A stretch of 64,000 bases of DNA, taken from NCBI GenBank assembly GCA_003956705.1, contig QZCP01000009.1, positions 21,244-85,243 on the forward strand, given 5' to 3'. Source of the stretch: Brevipalpus yothersi (taxonomy: Eukaryota; Arthropoda; Arachnida; Trombidiformes; Tenuipalpidae). Shown here one piece after another: positions 1-11,422 of the stretch. Numbering within the stretch: position 1 is the first letter of the stretch; each line of letters begins with the position of its first letter. The position numbers and the translations under genes were made by a program. The notes under the pieces were generated by a model. It was given only the letters and a program-made list of their open reading frames with translations, had not been told where the DNA came from and made no database searches.

Positions 1-923
1 TGTGGAGTAGAGCCGGATGATAAGTGTCCTGATATAATTCCAGGTAAGAAATGTTTATGAATAATTTATTCTTCGAATCGTGCATTTTGATTCCCTTTTT
101 CAGATGATGTAATAGGAAGAGAGAGAGAGACCATGAAGAGAGAAACTTTCACATTCTCTTCATATTATCAATGAAATGAAAAGTTAGAATGATATTTTGA
201 GAAGCCTAGTAGACTCACAGTTGAGAATACTTTTTTGGAATATTGTTATCATGGTGAGAAATTCTTTTCTCCTTCTCACTCTTTCTTCACTTTTTTTTGG
301 TTGAAGAAAGAAAAAATTATGAAACATATCGAGTTTTTTTGGAATATTTTTTTCAATATGTACTTGATGTATGAATAGTTTGAAAATGAAAATCTGATTG
401 AGAATGGAGAGAGAGACAAATGAAACAATAAAATGAAATTCTTTACGCTTGAAAGATGGAAGAAAGAAAAAATGATTGATTATATCGCATATCTTTCGAT
501 GGAAGCAAAAATGCTTACTCGAATTGGTCAATAAGATCCCTGTTTATGGGGGTATACTTGACCGGAAATGGTCAACTTTGACCCTCATGCGTTTCTTAGG
601 TGATACAAAGAGTATAAAAGAAAGTGATGAGAAAAGTAATATTCTCTCCCTTTTTCTTTGCCAGCATTTCTAACTTTTCTTTTCAAGCTTTTCTTCTTGA
701 GCTTCATTCTGTTTATATATATAAGTTAGCTGAGAAACAGAATAGGCATTGATCATCAGAAGAAGGCCCAGAGAAAATGATGGCCAAGAATTTTACGGTG
801 TCTTAGGAGAATGGGAAAGAGGAAGAGAGAATGTGAAGAATGGAATCTTGCTAGCTAGATTATTGGTTTGTTGAAAAATAAAAGGCAACACAGAGGGAAT
901 CCAGAGGTTCCGGTTAGGTGAAG

Positions 924-964
<41 letters not shown>

Positions 965-1500
965 NNNNNNNNNNNNNNNNNNNNNNNNNNNNNNNNNNNN
1001 NNNNNNNNNNNNNNNNNNNNNNNNNNNNNNNNNNNNNNNNNNNNNNNNNNNNNNNNNNNNNNNNNNNNNNNNNNNNNNNNNNNNNNNNNNNNNNNNNNNN
1101 NNNNNNNNNNNNNNNNNNNNNNNNNNNNNNNNNNNNNNNNNNNNNNNNNNNNNNNNNNNNNNNNNNNNNNNNNNNNNNNNNNNNNNNNNNNNNNNNNNNN
1201 NNNNNNNNNNNNNNNNNNNNNNNNNNNNNNNNNNNNNNNNNNNNNNNNNNNNNNNNNNNNNNNNNNNNNNNNNNNNNNNNNNNNNNNNNNNNNNNNNNNN
1301 NNNNNNNNNNNNNNNNNNNNNNNNNNNNNNNNNNNNNNNNNNNNNNNNNNNNNNNNNNNNNNNNNNNNNNNNNNNNNNNNNNNNNNNNNNNNNNNNNNNN
1401 NNNNNNNNNNNNNNNNNNNNNNNNNNNNNNNNNNNNNNNNNNNNNNNNNNNNNNNNNNNNNNNNNNNNNNNNNNNNNNNNNNNNNNNNNNNNNNNNNNNN

Positions 1501-1562
<62 letters not shown>

Positions 1563-4500
1563 AAATGAACGCCATGACCATGTTGATCTGCAATCTGTAT
1601 AGCCCCTTGATGAAGAAGTAAGTTAGACGCTCTATTCCGATTCAACGTGAAGGGTGCTAATATATGTGAGAGTCAAAGCCGAGAAAGATGAGAATGTTGG
1701 AGGACCAGAAAGAGATAGAAAGATGGGGAGAGAGTGTACCGAATGAGAGTGAGGGTGATGATGATAAAGAAGGTGAGGAGAGAAAAACGATCGAGAGTTT
1801 AGTATATATATATATTTGGATGGATGAGAGTATGTATCCCACTGAGATGCTAGTAACACGAAAGGGAGTGAGAGGATGAAGAAAGATAAGGGATGCTGGA
1901 GATGCTATGGATGCTGGGGATGATGATGATGGTTTTCAGAGAAGAAGAAGGAGTTGAAAGAGAGAGAGAGAGGAGCGAGAAGGGCGAATAAATTTTCTAT
2001 GTGTGTGTGAGAGAACCGATAGTGTTGCATGAGGAGCCCCTGTGTTGTGAGAAAGTGGATAGCTTTGAAATGGAAAACTTATGATAAATTGAGTGAGGAT
2101 GAAGGGATGCTGTGAAAATAGTGGGGGAGAGAGAGAGACAGTCAGGGTGAGCTAAAAGATGTGTCTATGGATGAGGAAGTGGAAGGAGAGAGAGCAAAAA
2201 TCTGGATGACATTTTCTATCGGTAGAGAGAAGATGACAAAAGAGCCACAAGAGTTTCAGTTTTCCTGTGGATGAGATGAATGGGTATCCGAAATCAGTAA
2301 GATTGATGATTTCTTCTGGACCTGATTTTCAGTTTCCAAGATTGTGTCTTTTGCAATATTATATGGCTATGACAAAAATGATGGTCAATAGGGGTCATCA
2401 GAGGCAAAACTTTTCAATCATCACCGAAAAAATCATTGTGATCATCGTCTTCAGTTTCCATATTGAATCGTGGCTAAATCGGAAAAGTATTTGCTGGGGA
2501 GTGTGTCTGAGGAAGAAGATAATATCTATCATTGTTATATATATATATTGATCAGATGAAAAGAGTAAATGCCATGATAACAGAGTCACAGGGTATACAC
2601 ACTTGTTATTTATGTATAAACTTGGACATCAAAGAAGGAGTCAAAATGATCAAGTTTCAGAGACAATTTAAAGATGAACATAGGGAATAAGTTGTGGGCA
2701 TGGGAATTCCTCGATCATTTGGGCTTCCTTGGATTGTCTGGCAGGCTGGTTGAGCACAATTCTGGTTCAATTTTCATGGTACTTGATGAGAGAAAATGTA
2801 GTTGAAGCATTATTTTTCTTCTTTATTCAAGCCAAATAATCTGATAGAAATGAGAAGAAGAAGAAGTGTAGTGTAAGACTTTTCAACTCACTTTCTTGTC
2901 TGTTCTCATTTGGACTCTATGCTGTTATACTCCAGTCCAAAAAGTGATGAAGAAGAAGAAGAAAAAGAAGAAGCAAGAGAAGGATGAATCCTTACACTCA
3001 CATACATATCAAGATTATTCTTGTAAGCTAGTTTGGTTCCTATCTTTCTCTCTCTCTCTCTTCTCTTTTACTTCTTAATTGCTATGGTGAGCGTTGATAA
3101 TAGGGAATTCTAATTGAAAAAGCTAGTGGAAAATAGAAAGGAAGAGAGAAAGAGAGCAAGAAAAAAAGAAGAGAAAAAAGTCTGATCATTGGAGTCAAAG
3201 GGTTGAAAAGCGTACAAGATATAAGAAAGAGAGATAGGGAAAGAGAGGAAGAGAGGAACGTTTTCCAGGTGAATATTTCAGGGAGAGGATGGAGAAAAAG
3301 GATGCAGAAAAGGGATGCGGAGAGAGGCAAATGAGAGGGAAGGTTAGTGAAGCTTCACAAGAATCTCAATGTGTATGTATGGAAAGGAGATGAATAAAAA
3401 AGAATCGGGAATAAGTGTGTGCAAATAGGTGAGAGAGAGAGAGAGAGAGGAGGTATCGGATAGATAGCTTCTCAAAAAAGATGAATGGAAAGTGAACGAA
3501 ACGTGGAAAGGAAAGATCAAGACAGAAAAAGGAAAAAGTAGTTTAGTAGTAGTAATAGTGGAATGAATATCGGCTAATTTATCACCGAAAGTGAAGGTGA
3601 GAAAATCGGTAGAAGAGAGAGAGAAAATGCTTTCGCTTTTGGAAGAATAATTCTGATAGCATGGTGATTTCATGGGTGATGAAATGAAGAGGATAAGAGA
3701 GAGGAAGAGAGAGGAACAAGGTGTTTGTGTAAATGTAGACCATAGACGTGAAGAGCAAAACGAGTCAGTTGAGAAGAATTTGGGAAGAAAGAGAGAGAAG
3801 AAGCGAAACTATTCCGTCTCATTGATTGAAAAATTTTGCAGCTTCAAACCCAGAATCATCATTATTGAGCTAATTTAAATAAGTTCCTCTTCGATATTGT
3901 GGAGTATATTATTCAATCTATTCATGAAACGATGGTGATGATGATAATGATAAAAGGAATATTAACTGTATCATCAGAGAAAAAAAAGGAGCTCAATTAG
4001 AGGAAAGAGAGGAAAAAAATTTTCCTTTCACTCATGAACTTCTCATTTGGTACTATTTTACTGTCATTTTTTGTCGACATTTTCATATGATGACAATTCT
4101 TGAGGTTCAAGATTCTCTTTCTCTCTTCTTCACAGTTATTTTATAATGATCAATGCTCTATCTCCTCACATTGCAGCTCTATTTTCCTTCTTTCCAAAAT
4201 GATGAAATAGTGAACATCTCTCTCTCTCTTCTCTATTTTATTCCAAATTTTGTCCTCCTTTTTTTTGTTCCCGGTAATATAATAACACAATAATTTATCT
4301 TCTTCTCTTCCATCTTTTTATTCCCTCTCATTTGCTGGATTCGTTTTTTGGGTTGACTCGTCAACATTTCCATCATATGCATCTCACATCCGATCATCAC
4401 CACCATCATCACCACTTCTGATCGTCATCATCAAACATCCCTAATCATCTTACCACCCACAATCATCTTTCCGGATGCTTTTTTTATATCTCCATCATGA

Positions 4501-5346
4501 TGTTACTCTATCTCTTCTCCAACATCCACATCTCTCTCCCCACACACATACACACATCTCAACTCACTACTCATGGGAAATCATTTTATGGATTCTTTTA
4601 TTATCGAAAAAAAATTTTCTCTTTTCCTGCCACTTTTCATTCCTGATAATGTCTCCTTACATATACACAATAATCTGAATGTCGGTGATTTTCTTCTTCA
4701 CCAATTGATGGTCCATACATTTACCCATTGATTTCAACTACTACTACTACTGGGTCCACATTCCATGCATCATCCACATTCTCTTTACACACAAATTCAC
4801 ATAGAGATGAGCCTCAATAGCCAAGCGCCATTATCGAAAAATGATGAAGATGTTGATTCTCTTTGCTGTGAGAAATTGAAAACTCATGAACACTGTTCCG
4901 TGCCTTCCAATAATATCAACAATCTAATATCCACAACACCAACATCCGAAATGGACCATAGTCATGCTCACCTTATTCCACTTAACTCTTCCACACCTTT
5001 GTCATCATCCCATCATCATTCCCATCATTCTCATTCTCATTCACCTCATCTACATCAACAGCAACAACAGCAAACAATTCAATTGGTTAACTGTAGTCCA
5101 TCAAATTGTTTACCACAATCAGAGCTCACCTCATTACAGCACGATTTTTATCCACCTCCGCCACCATTAAATTCCAGTCCATTGATGGGTGGATCAATGA
5201 TAATGGGCAATGGTTCATCTAATCATCATTTACAACAATTCAATACACTCCAGTATCCGAAAAGGGTACAAGTTGTGTCCACTAATAGTGCCACAAGTAT
5301 ACGATCTACTGATGATATTAATTCTCATTTACACACAGTAGTGTGA
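1..5346 (+). CDS. 3' end of a membrane-receptor-like gene, last two coding exons (partial)
   Basis: Model: exon 1..43 and terminal exon 4805..5346, with the gene body upstream of the window. Only one frame of the first 43 bases is open, and it ends at a clean cag|gtaag donor. The phase matches the acceptor atag at 4804, giving 194 visible residues. The tail is low complexity: a His/Ser-rich tract with six Gln, a run of five Pro, a Gly/Met patch, then a C-terminus ending HTVV, which fits a class I PDZ ligand. No membrane segment or domain is visible in this fragment. The short DDKCPDIIP stretch reminds me of the juxtamembrane part of Sidestep-like immunoglobulin receptors. With the Sidestep-like gene at 37 kb on the same strand, a tandem relative is possible, but that is inference. 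It could also be another adhesion receptor. The splice model is fairly sure; the identity is not. Confidence 0.5.
44..4804 (+). other. last intron of the first gene, purine-rich then pyrimidine-rich
   Basis: GT-AG intron of about 4.8 kb, its true length unknown because of the internal assembly gap. From about 1680 to 3960 the + strand is dominated by GA-rich sequence. From about 4060 to 4804 it becomes CT/CAT-rich. No AG dinucleotide occurs from 4211 to 4802. I see no coding exon inside; open frames here come from biased composition. Confidence 0.5.
928..1558 (+). repeat. (TC)n microsatellite interrupted by an assembly gap
   Basis: A pure TC run at 928-964 and another at 1501-1558 flank 536 undetermined bases (965-1500). 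The same dinucleotide on both sides suggests the gap was caused by an unassembled microsatellite. The real length is unknown, and arginine/glutamate or serine/leucine open frames across it are artefacts. Confidence 0.95.
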
Positions 5347-5376
5347 TGAAAGGAAGGAAACAGAAAGCAAACTGAA

Positions 5377-5382
5377 AATAAA
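5377..5382 (+). terminator. poly(A) signal AATAAA of the first gene
   Basis: A canonical AATAAA lies 30 bases after the stop codon at 5344-5346, in AT-rich sequence, as expected for a short 3' UTR. Confidence 0.5.
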
Positions 5383-8300
5383 TTATTAATTAAACAAAAA
5401 ATATTTGATTTTGAATTTTGTAAAAAAGAATTTTTTTATGCCTTTAAGAAAAGAAAAATACAATCACCACAAGTGTAATGTCATTTCATTTTGAATTTTT
5501 TCCTCCCTCTCTCTATCTTACCTTTTTTTGATCATTTGAGCGAAGAAAAATTCGAAAAATTCTCATAATTCAAGTCAATATTAGATATAAAATGAAGAAA
5601 AACAAGAGTCCATGTGTAAAAGATTAGTTGAGAATATTCCTATCATTTACCTGTGACTAAGTATCCATCTTCTTCTTCTATCTATCGATTGGAGATTGGA
5701 ATGTTTTTATTCCCTAGACTTTCTCTAGAAGAATCAACATCATGATAAACAAGTGGAGTAATGATATTTGAGGATCTGATTTTTATATAAATTGGTTGCT
5801 ACAGAGCTAATGGTAATGATGATATAAATGTAAATATGTTTAAAAAAAATTATTGTACATTACAAAATAACGTTTTATGAGAAGCTTGAAGGTGCTCTAG
5901 AAAGCAGATGAAGATTGAGAGAAAAGATGAAAAGAGATTCATCAAATAGAAGAAGATGAGGAGGAAAATAAAAACATCCATTCTTTTCACCAACAAATGA
6001 TTCTCAAATGAAAAAAATGTACACACATAAGAAAAAACATAATCCACCCACCGAATGATGATTTCATCTTCTTTTTCACTTTGGAAGAAATACACACACG
6101 GAAAGATCATCTTGTTCATATTGTCATTATCATCTTAATCATCTTCTCTTCTCTCATTCAAATCATCATCCATATTGCATGTTCGTGATCATCAATGGAA
6201 CGAGCGAGAGAGAGAGAGAAGAGGGAAAAACGAACTTGACTGGGAATCAAGAGAAAAAGAAAAACAATTTTTTGTCTAAAAAAATCTTAATTTATTACTA
6301 TTATTATAATGCGCTCATGTAAAGCACTTACATAGCAGAGATGAGTGAAAAAAAAGGATGACAAAGAAGAGGAGAGAAAAAATTCAGAGCACATACCGAT
6401 CTGATATACATAAGCATTGTGAATTTCAACATCAGATCATTGCAATTACTAAAGATTAACTCTAAACTGGAGGAGAAAATAAATCATAGTTTTAAGTATA
6501 AAAATGTTCCATACTCCATATTCTTTAATAATAATCATATATACCATACACACATGCATACAAACTGCGGTTTGTGCATTTTTCATAACCACTTCCTCGA
6601 GGACATGCAAATTGAAATCGCCCATAATATGGGTATCAAGGTAAGCTAGAGGAGCGTGTTGAGGGTGATTATCAAAATCATTAGCATCATCTTTCACTGT
6701 TGTTATCACGGTTAATCACCTTTTGTACCAGAAATTCCACATTTAAATAGAGATTTTTCAATTCTAGTTGCCAGAACATTTGTCATATTCTTAACGGAAA
6801 CACAAGATGAATACAAACACATGGGCTTTGATATGTTAAGGAAGGTTTTCCTAAATGAGCTGAATTGATAGTTCGAGGCAGCATTTCTCTTCGCGTGTCT
6901 TGATAGAGAAAACTTTATCCCCATTAATTGTTCATTTTACCTTGTTCTATTGGGTCTAATCCTCTGGCTTGATGAGCAATGTTCACTCGAGTCTCAAATA
7001 AGCTTTGTTTGGAACAAATTTTTCGAATGAAAAATTAACCAGGTCTAACTTCATTTTAATATGGCTCTTCAATCTTAGTCTTTTTTGTGCTTTTGTTTAA
7101 GTTTTTCCCGTTTCTTTCGATCGTAGCACTCGCTTTTCTGAGCCTTGAATGATAATTGATGAAAATCTGAGATTCTCATGAAGTTAACTTTCTTTCTTGT
7201 GATGATTTTGAATCAAGTCAAGCATGCCAAAAAGTTTCATCAGACAATTTCTCGCTGTGAATAAAAATCCTACTTATTTTGATTCCCTTCCTATTTTTCC
7301 CATGAGATGATTTCCCTCTCCTAAGTCTTTCAAGGGTAAAATAGAGTGATGATCTGATTCTTGAGTAAAGAAAGTCCTGAGCTCTCTTTGCCATAGGTTT
7401 CGAAATTTCCAAATCTGAGAAAGTAGCAATCGTCAGGGCAGCCCTCTTGGGTTGATTTTCTAGAGAAAATTTTTACCACGTTGTGTAGGGGTAAAGTTAT
7501 CCAGATTGAGCAAGCGGTGAGGAATATCTTCCGATGATTCTCGGAATATCCGATGGATTGAGATTTTTGGAATTTTCATGTTTGAAAAGAGATGAGCTCT
7601 GGATGACCTGGAAATATGTTGGGTCAAGTGATGTAACAGGCAAGTCATCGTGATATTCATTTAATCTTTTCAAGATGTATCTTGAAAAATGAATGATGAT
7701 GTATAAGTTTTGATAGAATTGCTAAAATTTTTCCTCTTCGATCGAATTCCCATTCTTGAAATTCCTATCCATTTCATTTGCTTCCAAACTATGACAAGAT
7801 TCGGCTGCAATCCATCATGAATAGAGTTCTCGTAGTTTTATTGGAAATTTTGTGTGCTTTACCAGTAGTATTCTTCAACATCCAGGGAAAATTTGAACTT
7901 ATCTAGCTCTTCCATATTGTCTTTTTGTGATAAGTCTCGGAGTTTCTTTCGTATGCAAGCTCGTAAAGTAAATTTGGAGAGCCTCTATTTCATCTCAAGA
8001 TAACTGAAAACTCCTTTTCCGGAGATCGAATAGAACTTTGCTGATCTAAGATAGATATTAAAATCGATTCTCCACAACAAATGATACTCTCACTTTTTTG
8101 GTGCATTAGACTGAAATGACCCACAGATACAGTGTCAAAGTGTAGGAGAAAGATTTAAAATTCATTGTTGTTGCATACATACATCGATTTTATGAACTTT
8201 TCTAATTATCCAAGATCTATTTTTACATCATAGCTTTGTTTTCATCTTTGTTTCTCATTTTTCATATGAAGAACGTCTCTTTCTCAGCTCATTGGAGTAG

Positions 8301-8897
8301 AAAAATTCTTTCTTTATCATTGCGATGAGAGCACAAATATTTGGCTTGTGTTCTAGTGAATGCTACAAACTGACAAGAAAGAAAGATAGAGAGAACAACA
8401 TAAGCAGTCAGAATAATTATCAAAGAAACAAAATGAAGATGAAGATATCTACACTCTTTCTCTCTATCCAATTAATCTACGAAACTTTTCTTCACTTTTT
8501 TCCGTGTCGTTCATGAAAACACAAGCATCAAGCTCATGCAATCTTCAGCAGTCTTTTTGCTCTCAAAACTATGTGAACCTGATGGCAAATTGCTCAAATC
8601 TATTCAGAATTGATTCGAATTTGGTTAGAACTGTTCAGAACATTCGAAAATTCGTATCGAAAAAAGTTCGAAAATCGGCTTCATCAGCGTCATCTGTACT
8701 CATTTCATAGAAACGCTGAAACATGCTTTGAAAGCATTGCTTTCGGCATGATGCAAGCATGTTGATGATTGTGTGTAAAGTTTGATTGAAAAAGAAGCTT
8801 AATTTAATTTAAAATTGATATATGATTCCATTTTATGGTTAAATATTTTTATTGACTATTTGTGATTGATTCGTGGTGCTTGGAATAGTTAACAGTT
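5383..8897. other. intergenic region between the first gene and UTP6
   Basis: About 3.5 kb of AT-rich DNA with short GA tracts. I recognise no gene, tRNA or mobile element on either strand; the longest open frames are under 90 codons and resemble nothing known. The last 200 bases are the UTP6 promoter region and hold an inverted pair of the 9-mer AAGCATGTT (listed separately). Confidence 0.4.
8720..8763. promoter_or_regulatory. inverted pair of AAGCATGTT elements upstream of UTP6
   Basis: AACATGCTT at 8720-8728 and its reverse complement AAGCATGTT at 8755-8763 form an imperfect palindrome about 135 bases before the UTP6 ATG. A smaller hairpin lies between them (GAAAGC at 8730-8735 with GCTTTC at 8739-8744). 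The same 9-mer occurs twice upstream of IBA57, so I read it as a candidate transcription-factor site. The function is inferred. Confidence 0.4.
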
Positions 8898-10861
8898 ATG
8901 GCTGAAGTGGTGCAATATCATTTGGAACAGCTGGTCAGTATATTGACTGCTGCGAAAAAAGTGAAAATATTTACACGTGATGAAGTGAGATGTGTTGTAA
9001 ACAAATTGCGATCACATGAGTATAGTATACAAAAATCCAAAAAAAGTAAAAATGATTACATTAAGTATGTGGATTATTTGATTAGTGTGATCGAGCTGAT
9101 ACGAGCGAGAAAAAAGAAATCGCTGAATTCACTTAAACTCAAAGAGATTGAAGTACGATTGGCGTCTCATATTAAGAAACTTTTTCGCAATGTGGTTTAC
9201 AAGAATCAGGAAGATGTTGATCTATGGTTTAAGTTTATTGGATTTCTTAAATGGATGTCTACCAATGAAGATATTGGCAAAGTATACATGAGAATGTTAC
9301 AAGTACATTCTGATAAAGATTTTGTGTGGATAAAGGCTGCCAAGTATGAATGGAAGGAGAAACGGTCAAGTGATATGTCTCGAAATATTTTGCAACAAGG
9401 CTTACGACATCTTCCCGAATCAGTAGAACTTTGGGATGCCTACTTTAGAATGGAATTGAATTATGCCGATTTTATTCGAAGTCGTCGAAAAGTATTGGCT
9501 CGTGATCTTGATGAGGAACAATTTAAAGATACAACAAAAGGTGAGTTCATTAGTCTTGAAACGAATCAAACAGCTTGCTGACCGATTTTCTATCTTTTCT
9601 TCTCTCAGTTGAATTGCCCAAAGATGAAGATGATGTTGTTCTCACCGGTCAAGTGGCACTGATTGTTGCGGAAAAAGCAATGGAAAATTTTCCTGATAAA
9701 CCTTCGATTGGCAGGCGATTTGTAGACACACTGAATCAATTTGAACCTGGTCTCAGGACGATAGTGAAAAAAGAGATAGTTCGTCTAATGGAGAAACATC
9801 ATCCTCACTCTATCGAGACTTTGATGATAAAAGCTGGTTGTTGTATGGATGAGATCGACGAGAATCCCCAGTCATTATCGGAACGGATTGCTGCAGCTAA
9901 TCAAGTTTATCGTGAGGCTATCAATTCATATCCAACAACTGAAAAGTGGGCAGCATTTATTGGGTTCAATCTTCGGCAAGTTCCCAGTAATATTGGTACG
10001 GTAATGACAGATTTAGAGGAGAATATTCTCAAGCATATGCAAGAATGTTGGGATAGTGGTCTTATGTCACACTCTTTATTCATCCATTGGGTCCAGTTGG
10101 CCAGGAAAACAGACGATTTCGAAAAATTAAGAAAGATACTCAAAGCGGGTTGTGATAAATGGCCAGAAAATTGTGATATTTGGTTTTTGCGATTATCTGT
10201 ATTATCTGAGAACATTGATCTTAGAGAAGAGACAGAGAAACTATTCCTCAAAGCTTTTAAGCAAGTAAAGGAGCCTGAACTAGTCTGCGAAAGAAAAATT
10301 CGTGAACCTAAACTTTTACCGCAATCACAATTGACGGGGAAAACTTTTGACGATGTCTGGAAGCTTTTCATCGATTGGATTCCCGAAGCTTTTCCCATCA
10401 ATAGAGTGGTGACAATATTAGAACGACTTTATCTCGATCATCTTCGAAGTAATCGTGATTTGAAGCTTCAGCGTAAAATAAGTGGTTACTTGAAACCTCA
10501 TCTCTTGCAAAAAGTATCTCAATTACAACCAGATGGACTATCCACTGCTCGATCATATTTTGATAAATACAAGATACTTCATCCGATAGTGCCTGAATTT
10601 TTTCAAACAATGCTGGACATTGAACTGGCAGCAGAACCAGTGGACTATCAGCGAACAAAATCTGTTTTCGAACAATACCTACAACACTTTGGATCATCTA
10701 ATCACAAAATTTGGTTAGATTATTGTTCATTTGAAATCAAGTATGGACAATCTCGCAATTTGGGAGCAATCCATCTTAAAGCCACTCGTACACTCCAAAA
10801 TGTGGACGCTTTTCTAGCTGAATATAGTCTATTACAAAATTCTCTCACAGTTGGCTATTGA
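8898..10861 (+). CDS. UTP6: UTP6, U3 snoRNA-associated protein 6 homolog
   Basis: Two exons, 8898..9540 and 9609..10861, joined across a 68-bp intron (AAAAG|GTGAGT donor, TCTCTCAG acceptor, phase 1), give 631 residues; human UTP6 is close to 600. The N-terminus MAEVVQYHLEQL and the following helical region match the U3-associated UTP6 domain (about residues 5-90). The rest is made of HAT-type helical repeats with Trp-containing motifs such as WIKAAKYEW, LWDAYFRMEL, IWFLRLSVL and IWLDYCSFE. UTP6 is a nucleolar subunit of the UTP-B part of the small-subunit processome, needed for 18S pre-rRNA cleavage. The ATG at 8898 starts the conserved N-terminus. ATTAAA at 10903 is a possible poly(A) signal. 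Crooked neck and other HAT proteins were considered, but the N-terminal domain favours UTP6. Confidence 0.92.
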
Positions 10862-11422
10862 AATCAATGATCCAACTTTTTCTACTCCCTCCACCATCAA
10901 CAATTAAAAAAAATTCTTCCAAAAGTTATTCATTCCCATCTTATGTCTCCCCAAATTCCAAGCTCCATCTCATGATGATATTCCATCCCCCGGCGAATCT
11001 TTCATGATATATTCCATGAATATATCATGGAATGATGATGGAACTTTTATTGGCGGCAAAAAGAAAAAATATTCCCCAAAAAATTTTATTCCACAAACAC
11101 CAGGAGGCGCTAGTGTTAGGAAAATTGAAAAAATTTGCTTTCTTTTTGCTTTTCGCTTTGATCATCAGAAAGGGTTTTTGAAAGAGATGTCTTAAATGTT
11201 TATGTTGTCATCCTTAAATATGTAGATGATTAAATTGATCATCAAATTCTCTTTCTCTCTTTTTCACACACACACACTTTCTCAATCGGGCATTCATCAC
11301 TGTTAATTCCCCACCATCAACAGCAACTGGATTAATTGGATTGTTTTTTGATCATCACTTGCTGTACACACCATATATACACACATTCACACAACTCACT
11401 TGATCATTCCATCATTTTGGAT
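10862..11422. other. UTP6-RNGTT intergenic region
   Basis: 561 bases between two genes on the same strand. It holds the probable UTP6 3' UTR, two overlapping inverted repeats at 11003-11033, a CT/CA-rich tract around 11250-11280, and the capping-enzyme promoter region. No gene is recognisable. Confidence 0.5.
11003..11033. repeat. two overlapping, mutually exclusive inverted repeats
   Basis: CATGATATATTC (11003-11014) and GAATATATCATG (11018-11029) form a perfect 12-bp stem with a 3-base loop. ATTCCATGA (11011-11019) and TCATGGAAT (11025-11033) form a perfect 9-bp stem with a 5-base loop. They share bases, so only one can form at a time. Confidence 0.85.

Noticed and set aside
793..1645. Long Arg-Glu or Ser-Leu open frames across the gap
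   Set aside because: They are translations of a TC/GA microsatellite and undetermined bases, not genes. The same applies to similar frames at 51068-51493, 55664-56107 and 60141-60444.
8898..10861. Crooked neck or another HAT-repeat splicing factor
   Set aside because: HAT-like repeats are shared, but the N-terminal region and total length match UTP6 better.
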